A stretch of 17,210 bases of DNA from Campylobacteraceae bacterium (lineage in GTDB: Bacteria > Campylobacterota > Campylobacteria > Campylobacterales > Sulfurovaceae). The notes below the pieces were generated by a model, which saw only the letters and a program-made list of their open reading frames with translations, was not told the DNA's origin and searched no databases. The position numbers were made by a program, and so were the translations under genes. Each line of letters starts with the position of its first letter. The stretch's first letter is position 1. Location: contig JALWLW010000059.1 in NCBI GenBank assembly GCA_027081065.1, forward strand, positions 1 to 17,210, in the 5' to 3' direction. This document shows positions 15,691 through 17,210 of this stretch, in pieces.

Positions 15691-16191
15691 ATGACTTACT
15701 ATTCAGAAATATTAGCCTTTCATATCATTGCTGTTTTGTCATGGATGACCATGCTTTTTTACATGCCACGTCTTTTTGTTTACCATCAAGAAAATAAAGA
15801 GAGTAAAGCTTTTACCGATGTGGTGAAAATTCAAGAGCGTAAAATATATAAAGTAATTGGTTTTCCAGCCATGTGGGCAACCATCATCTCTGGGGGAACA
15901 CTTATTTACTTAAACCCTATACTTTTAGAACAGCCATGGTTTATGGCTAAACTTTTCATGTTAGTACTCATGATTGCGTTTTCATTTTCATTAGAGTATT
16001 TTAGAAAGATTTTAGAAAAAGATGAGTGTGTTAAAAATGGACAGTTTTTTAGAGCCTATAATGAAGTCCCGACGCTCTTTGCTATTTTAATTGTAGTTTT
16101 TGTAATTATGAAGAGCATTCCTATCTATTTTTCCATAGGAATCACGCTCTTTTTTGGGTTTATTATTTATAAGATTTTAAAAAAGCGCTAG
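15691..16191 (+). CDS. hemJ: Protoporphyrinogen IX oxidase HemJ
   Basis: 166 residues, integral membrane protein with four to five helices. HemJ converts protoporphyrinogen IX to protoporphyrin IX in haem synthesis and replaces HemG/HemY in many bacteria. Family features are plain: H11 in FHIIAVLSWM (haem-binding histidine in HemJ), FYMPRLFVYH, the ERKIYK motif, K87 in FMAKLFM, and FRAYNEVPTL near residues 119-128. The start ATG is 3 bases after the EEP stop codon, with only a weak SD, suggesting coupled translation. The usual family length is ~140-190. It is the last gene before a strong terminator. Confidence 0.92.
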   Translation: MTYYSEILAFHIIAVLSWMTMLFYMPRLFVYHQENKESKAFTDVVKIQERKIYKVIGFPAMWATIISGGTLIYLNPILLEQPWFMAKLFMLVLMIAFSFSLEYFRKILEKDECVKNGQFFRAYNEVPTLFAILIVVFVIMKSIPIYFSIGITLFFGFIIYKILKKR

Positions 16192-16202
16192 TTGGCTTTT
16201 TT
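16179..16202. terminator. Bidirectional rho-independent terminator
   Basis: AAAAAAGC (16179-16186) pairs with GCTTTTTT (16195-16202) around an 8-base loop. It overlaps the end of hemJ and gives a T-run in both directions. It separates hemJ from the convergent 7TMR-DISM gene, whose stop is at 16204. Confidence 0.7.
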
Positions 16203-16203
16203 G

Positions 16204-17109
16204 TCAGTTAAGTTTGTTTAGTTTAAACCCACTAACATAAACCAATCCCCAAGCTAACATAACAGCCTCAATAAAGACTCCAATAAACATAGTAAAGTTA
16301 GAAAAATGATAAAAGTCCATCAAAAAGAGGCAGAGCAGTAGCCCTAGCCAACCCAAGAGGTAGAACCATGCAGGTTTAAAGCCATTTTTGATTCTAATAA
16401 TGGCACTCAAAAGAAAGAGTAGACCAAAGAACTCATGGAGTTTATACTTCAATAAAATAGGGTCAAATATCCATATGGCATCAGCAATAATTAGTATAAG
16501 ATAGAGGTTTAAAAGCAGGTTTATTTTAGGAAGATATTTTTTAGTATCTAAAAATGATTGTGTAAAGAGGGTTGCGAAAAATGCCACAATAAGTGTGAGT
16601 TGTTGCATAGATATAAAATCTAATGAAAAAACACCTCTAAAAAACATAGGTGCAGTAAAGAGAAATATTGACATTGAAATCTGCATTAGCGTGTAGTAGA
16701 GAAACTCTTTTTTCCGACGATAAACATAAATAACAGCCGTATAGAGTGCTGACATGAGTATCATTCCTATGACTAAAGAGGAGAGAATGGTCTCTATGAA
16801 ATTTGTTTTATAAAAACAGTATGTTCTCTCTCTATCTGAAGCTTCAACATATGGTTGTATGGGTTCTATTTTAAAGAGGTCATTTTTGAATGGAGGAGGA
16901 ACAGAGAATGATTTTAATCTAAAATAGTAGCGTCTCTCATCTGCACCTGCTTGATAGTTAAATTTGATAATGTCTTGGTTGTTTTGTAAATATTTGGCTA
17001 GCTTATCATTGCTAATATTTATATCTAACTGTTTTGGGCTAAAAGAGTTTTTATCAAAAACAAAAGGACGAACGTACTCTCCATGGGAGTGTAAAAAATT
17101 CTGTGTCAA
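16204..17109 (-). pseudogene. 7TMR-DISM receptor, 5' part apparently cut off by an insertion sequence
   Basis: 301 residues. Residues ~10-100 look like the second half of a 7TMR-DISMED2 extracellular domain (RYYFRLKSFSVPPPF motif). Residues ~105-298 have seven hydrophobic helices with family motifs KKEFLYYTL, DTKKYLPKI and GVFIEAVMLAWGL. Members normally carry a signal peptide and a full ~150-residue sensor domain, and usually a kinase or GGDEF output domain. Here signal and half the sensor are missing, and no output domain follows. The only start is TTG at 17109, directly after an in-frame TAA. The first ~8 codons fall in what looks like the inverted repeat of an IS256-type element, so they are probably not native. 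The remnant could still be expressed but would lack an export signal. If the TTG is really used, it would be a 301-residue CDS. Confidence 0.7.
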
Positions 17110-17210
17110 TTAGATAAAATACGACATAGGAATAAAAAATGAAAATAGAAATTGATTTAGAAGATTTTGCAGAACAAGTAAGAAATGGACAAAGTGTAAC
17201 AGCAAAAGGA
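17085..17210 (+). mobile_element. Left end of an IS256-family insertion sequence (partial)
   Basis: The stretch from GGGAGTGTAAAAAATT (17085-17100) through CTGTGTCAATT resembles the terminal inverted repeats of IS256-family elements as I recall them. It is followed by a transposase start at 17139. The exact outer edge and the target duplication cannot be fixed because the other end is outside the window. The element interrupts the 7TMR-DISM gene. Confidence 0.5.
17139..17210 (+). CDS. IS256-family transposase, N-terminal fragment (3'-partial)
   Basis: Only 24 codons are visible before the window ends. They read M-K-I-E-I-D-L-E-D-F, then AEQVRNGQSVTAKG, and resemble the beginning of IS256-family (Mutator-type) DDE transposases, in which a short EIDL...VRNG segment leads into a GxLTPLIK motif not reached here. 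AGGA at 17128-17131, seven bases upstream, is a good ribosome binding site. The call rests on this short match plus the repeat-like sequence just upstream and the truncation of the neighbouring gene, so it is moderate only. Confidence 0.55.
   Translation, partial: MKIEIDLEDFAEQVRNGQSVTAKG

Overview
The window is AT-rich, with short intergenic gaps, AT-dominated -10 boxes without clear -35 boxes, and protein content (PepA, two DsbD-type proteins, HemJ, 7TMR-DISM, a DUF255 relative, YidB/DUF937) that best fits a Campylobacterota (epsilonproteobacterial) chromosome, in the neighbourhood of free-living Sulfurimonas/Sulfurovum/Arcobacter-like organisms. The phylum is an inference from protein resemblance; the genus cannot be fixed from the sequence. 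No tRNA, rRNA, CRISPR array or prophage was seen, and no gene-free stretch exceeds 300 bases.

Region 1 (2-4538, + strand) is a two-gene unit: the 3' part of a surface protein with an Ig-like module and two repeated calcium-rich-looking modules, followed directly by a 1083-residue secreted M60 (enhancin/SslE/AcfD-type) zinc metalloprotease. In gammaproteobacterial SslE/AcfD these parts sit in one polypeptide; here they appear as two translationally linked genes. A 320-residue membrane-anchored protein of unknown role follows (4610-5572).

Region 2 (9741 down to 5577, - strand) is a tight four-gene operon: a degenerate DUF255 (YyaL-type) thioredoxin-fold protein that has lost both active-site cysteines, a small lipoprotein, leucyl aminopeptidase PepA and a VanZ-family membrane protein. 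It is divergent from region 3 across a 160-base promoter region containing a pair of 7-base direct repeats one helical turn apart.

Region 3 (9902-13828) is a thiol-redox block: full-length DsbD (three domains) overlapping by 4 bases with a CvfB-like S1 RNA-binding protein (TTG start), then a convergent second DsbD-type protein that lacks the N-terminal periplasmic domain. Both DsbD proteins keep their membrane cysteine pair and C-terminal CxxC.

Region 4 (13957-16191, + strand) holds a YidB/DUF937 protein, a strong hairpin, a secreted endonuclease/exonuclease/phosphatase-family protein and the haem-synthesis enzyme HemJ, closed by a bidirectional terminator.

Region 5 (16204-17210) contains a 7TMR-DISM receptor on the - strand whose N-terminal part is missing, and at the window edge the start of what looks like an IS256-family transposase on the + strand. 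The first codons of the receptor ORF appear to be read from the terminal inverted repeat of that insertion sequence, so the receptor is most simply read as a gene interrupted by the IS.
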